From Albimonas marina (GTDB taxonomy: Bacteria; Pseudomonadota; Alphaproteobacteria; Rhodobacterales; Rhodobacteraceae): a DNA stretch of 64,000 bases. The DNA is taken from assembly GCF_029223255.1 (NCBI RefSeq), contig NZ_JARHUC010000005.1, positions 62,001-126,000 of the forward strand. The letters are read 5' to 3'. Numbering within the stretch: position 1 is the first letter of the stretch; every line of letters begins with the position of its first letter. The notes beneath the pieces are model-generated. The model made no database searches. It had not been told where the DNA came from and was given only the letters and a program-made list of their open reading frames with translations. Made by a program: the position numbers and the translations under genes. This document shows positions 61,787 to 64,000 of the stretch, one piece after another.

Positions 61787-63319
61787 TCAGCGGGCGCCGG
61801 GCTTCATCATCTCGTCCATGATCGCGTCCATGTCGAAGTCGAGGCTCGCCTGGCGGGGCGGGTAATCCTCGAACGACTGGAAGAAGCGCGCGGTGATCGC
61901 CGCCGCGGGGCCGAGCGCCCAGGAGCGGTTCTCCTGCCACTCGTCGAAGCCGCGGGAGTCGTGGAAGCGCTCGAACGGGTCGAGGTCGAGGCGCGTGATC
62001 AGGGGCGTGGTCAGCTCGTCCTGGACGCCGTTGAACCACTTGTCCTGGCTCTTGAACAGGAACTTCCACTCGCCGAAACGCAGGCCGTGGAAGGTGGTCT
62101 CGGTGAAGAAGAAGAACTCCTTGCGGTTGCTCGGGCCCTGTCCGGTGATCATCGGCGTCTGGTCGTAGCCGTCGAGGTGCACCCGGTAGGACTTGCCGCC
62201 GATCTCGGCGCCGTCGAGCAGATCCTCCTTCAGGCCGGGCTGGCCGAGCTGGGACATGATGGTGGGGATCCAGTCCTCCATCGTCATCAGCTCGCCGGTG
62301 GTCTCGCCCGCCGGGACCACGCCGGGCCACTTGACCATCATCGGCACCTTGAAGCCGCCCTCGTAGCCGCCGACGCCCTTCTCGCCGCGGAACGGCTGGT
62401 TGCCGCCGTCGGGCCAGGAGTTCGACGCCGCGCCGTTGTCGGTCGAGAACATCACCATCGTGTTGTCGGCGATGCCGAGCTCGTCGAGCAGCGCCAGCAG
62501 CTCGCCCACGTCGTCGTCGAGCTCGACCATGCCGTCGGCGTAGACGTTTCCGGTGCCGGTGATGCCGTCGTAGTGGTCGTCGAGGTTGGTGCGGTAGTGC
62601 ATCCGGGTGGTGTTGTGCCACACGAAGAACGGCTCGCCGGCCTGCGCCGCCTCGGTGATGAAGCGCTTGGACTCCTCCAGCACGTCCTGGTCGAGGTGGC
62701 GCTGCACCTCGGCGCCGAAGCCGCCCAGCTCCTCGATCCGCTGTTCGCCGCCGTCGGGGGCGGCGAAGGAATGGATGATCCCGCGCTGGGCGAGCCCGGC
62801 CTCGGCGAAGGCCTCGGCGGGGTAGTCGGCCTGCTCGGGATATTCGCCCGCGTTGAGGTGGTAGAGGATGCCGAAGAACTCGTCGAAGCCGTGGGCGGTG
62901 GGCAGGTGCTCGTCCCGGTCGCCCAGGTGGTTCTTGCCGAACTGGCCGGTGCGGTAGCCCAGCGGCTTGAGGAACTCGGCCAGCGTCGGGTCCTCGGCCG
63001 AGAGGCCCTGCGGCGCGCCGGGCAGGCCGACGGTCGCGAGGCCCACCCGAAGCGGGTACTGGCCGGTGATGAAGGCGGCGCGGCCCGCGGTGCAGGAGGC
63101 CTGCGCGTAGTGGTCCATGAACAGCATCCCCTCTTCGGCGATGCGGTCGATGTTGGGCGTTTCGCAGCACATCATGCCGCGATGGTAGGCCGAGATGTTC
63201 CACATCCCGACGTCGTCGCCCCAGATGACGAGGATGTTGGGGCGCTGCGCGTCCTGGGCCGAGGCCCCGGCCGCGATCGCCGCGGCGGCGAATGCGCCGA
63301 GTGCGAATATCCTGAACAA
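61787..63319 (-). CDS. Secreted arylsulfatase-type sulfatase
   Basis: 510 residues with a Sec signal peptide (cleavage near ASA/QD, residue 21). The metal-binding aspartates are in ILVIWGDDVGMW. The site converted to formylglycine is C76 in SCTAGRAAFITGQYPLR, fitting the Cys-x-Ala/Pro-x-Arg rule. Further family features are TGQFGKNHLGDRDEHLPTAHGFDEFFG, NTMVMFSTDNGA and FRGEKGVGGYEGGFKVPMMVKWPG. It would hydrolyse sulfate esters in the periplasm. The maturation enzyme is not in the window. No other sulfur gene is adjacent. Confidence 0.94.
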   Translation of the reverse strand: MFRIFALGAFAAAAIAAGASAQDAQRPNILVIWGDDVGMWNISAYHRGMMCCETPNIDRIAEEGMLFMDHYAQASCTAGRAAFITGQYPLRVGLATVGLPGAPQGLSAEDPTLAEFLKPLGYRTGQFGKNHLGDRDEHLPTAHGFDEFFGILYHLNAGEYPEQADYPAEAFAEAGLAQRGIIHSFAAPDGGEQRIEELGGFGAEVQRHLDQDVLEESKRFITEAAQAGEPFFVWHNTTRMHYRTNLDDHYDGITGTGNVYADGMVELDDDVGELLALLDELGIADNTMVMFSTDNGAASNSWPDGGNQPFRGEKGVGGYEGGFKVPMMVKWPGVVPAGETTGELMTMEDWIPTIMSQLGQPGLKEDLLDGAEIGGKSYRVHLDGYDQTPMITGQGPSNRKEFFFFTETTFHGLRFGEWKFLFKSQDKWFNGVQDELTTPLITRLDLDPFERFHDSRGFDEWQENRSWALGPAAAITARFFQSFEDYPPRQASLDFDMDAIMDEMMKPGAR

Positions 63320-63564
63320 TGTCCCCTCCCGTCGGGTTCGTGGCTGGTTGCGGAAACTTTACCATCGGCCCGCCGGCCTCTGGGTGAACTTGCCTTGAGG
63401 TTGAGGGGCGCGCCGGGCCGTCCGGCCGGGTCCGCCGCGGGGGCGCGGGGCGGACGGCGCCCCGGCGGACGAGCGCCCGGGTTCGCGGCGCGGCGGCGGG
63501 GGACGCGGGGGGATTTCCGTGCCAGACTGCGCCCGGCTTCGGTCGCGTGAGGAGGGCGTGGCGT

Positions 63565-64000
63565 ATGACGCAGGACGGAACGGCGCGCGGCGCCCGGCTG
63601 GGCTGGCTGGGCTTCGCGCTGGGGGCGGCGGCGCTCGTCCTCGGGATCGTGGTCTTCTGGGCGGGGCCCTTCGCGCCGCAGCCGAGCGCGGGCGTCGGGC
63701 TGGGGGAGCTCGCGGCCGAGATCGCGAAATCCGCGGCCCGCTCGGTCGCGGGACGGCCGCAGCCGGCGCCCGAGGCGCCGGTGCGCGACCTGGACGATTT
63801 TCTCGCGATCGGGGTGGGGCTGCTGGCGGGGCTGGCGATCGTCGCCGGCGTCGCGGCGCTGGCGCGGCGCGAGCCGAAGGCGGCGGCGCTGTCGGGCGTC
63901 GCGCTGGGCGGGCTGGCCGTGGGGTTCCAGCTTTTCACGTGGACGGTGATGCTGGTCGTGGGCGCGCTGGTGATCGCGACGCTCGTCTACGCGCTGCGCG
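63565..64000 (+). CDS. Membrane protein, 3' end beyond the window
   Basis: The frame starts at an ATG at 63565 (MTQDGTARGARLGWLG) with GGAGGG about 10 bases upstream and is still open at the right edge (145 residues seen). There are three hydrophobic segments: about 13-33, 80-98 and 108-145. The loop between the first two contains GLGELAAEIAKSAARSV. The layout resembles small inner-membrane proteins of the YidI type, but the match is not firm and no function is assigned. Confidence 0.7.
   Translation, partial: MTQDGTARGARLGWLGFALGAAALVLGIVVFWAGPFAPQPSAGVGLGELAAEIAKSAARSVAGRPQPAPEAPVRDLDDFLAIGVGLLAGLAIVAGVAALARREPKAAALSGVALGGLAVGFQLFTWTVMLVVGALVIATLVYALR

Overview
The window is very GC-rich DNA (roughly three quarters G+C by eye) and nearly all of it is coding. 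The gene content points to an alphaproteobacterium, most likely Rhodobacterales. It has the conserved block pckA, chvI, chvG, hprK, rapZ, mannose-type EIIA and HPr, several TRAP transporters, a PotABCD-type importer, aerobic-type cobalamin genes beside cbiD, and a HemP-type hemin uptake protein. I saw no rRNA, tRNA, CRISPR array, transposase or phage gene, so this reads as a normal chromosomal segment.

Layout. Positions 1-1403 hold a truncated luciferase-like oxidoreductase and an AlkB-type dioxygenase. Positions 1893-9572 hold pckA, divergent from the ChvI/ChvG two-component system, followed by hprK, rapZ, EIIA and HPr. This regulatory set links central carbon metabolism to a sugar-independent PTS. 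Positions 9769-14229 hold cobalamin genes (cobK, cbiD, cobS, a cobC-like phosphatase) and an FMN-binding oxidase-like protein. Positions 14434-20690 are a mixed metabolic stretch: glpD, a class II aldolase, an SDR, a small membrane protein, an XRE regulator and a tandem GNAT protein. Positions 20899-26934 are a polyamine/amino-acid type ABC importer with a hydantoin/Asp/Glu racemase, divergent from a GntR/FCD regulator. Positions 27036-32264 hold hemP with a small partner, a TAXI-type TRAP transporter and a bacterial voltage-gated sodium channel.

Positions 32325-41699 are the most unusual part: five tandem, same-strand, cysteine-free paralogues. Each has an N-terminal cap, a ladder of Asn/Gly beta-solenoid repeats (a 19-residue unit in most), a short block of RTX calcium-binding nonapeptides and an almost invariant C-terminus ending VDDFIF. 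They look like type I-secreted surface or matrix proteins, but no exporter lies in the window.

Positions 42280-51442 look like a single catabolic operon: a DctQ/DctM/DctP TRAP importer, a glutamine-synthetase-like ligase, an aldehyde dehydrogenase, an iron alcohol dehydrogenase, a glycine-rich protein of unknown function and a cytosine-deaminase-type amidohydrolase. I infer a route for an imported amine or amino alcohol through gamma-glutamyl intermediates. Positions 51878-54123 hold a DUF3830 protein and a two-gene unit in which a Phd-type antitoxin domain is fused to two PAS domains and overlaps a dual-specificity phosphatase gene. A 71-residue membrane peptide behind a strikingly AT-rich promoter region follows. 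Positions 54403-60277 are acyl-CoA catabolism: two acyl-CoA dehydrogenases divergent from AtuA, an AtuA-like small protein, MaoC and a CitE-like lyase, closed by a textbook terminator. The window ends with an MDR oxidoreductase, a secreted sulfatase and a truncated membrane protein.

Intergenic DNA is itself structured. A 194/195-bp palindromic repeat occurs twice, 50 kb apart. A second hairpin repeat follows three neighbouring genes. A 28-bp unit is tandemly repeated four times over the end of hprK. Many genes end in long GC hairpins.
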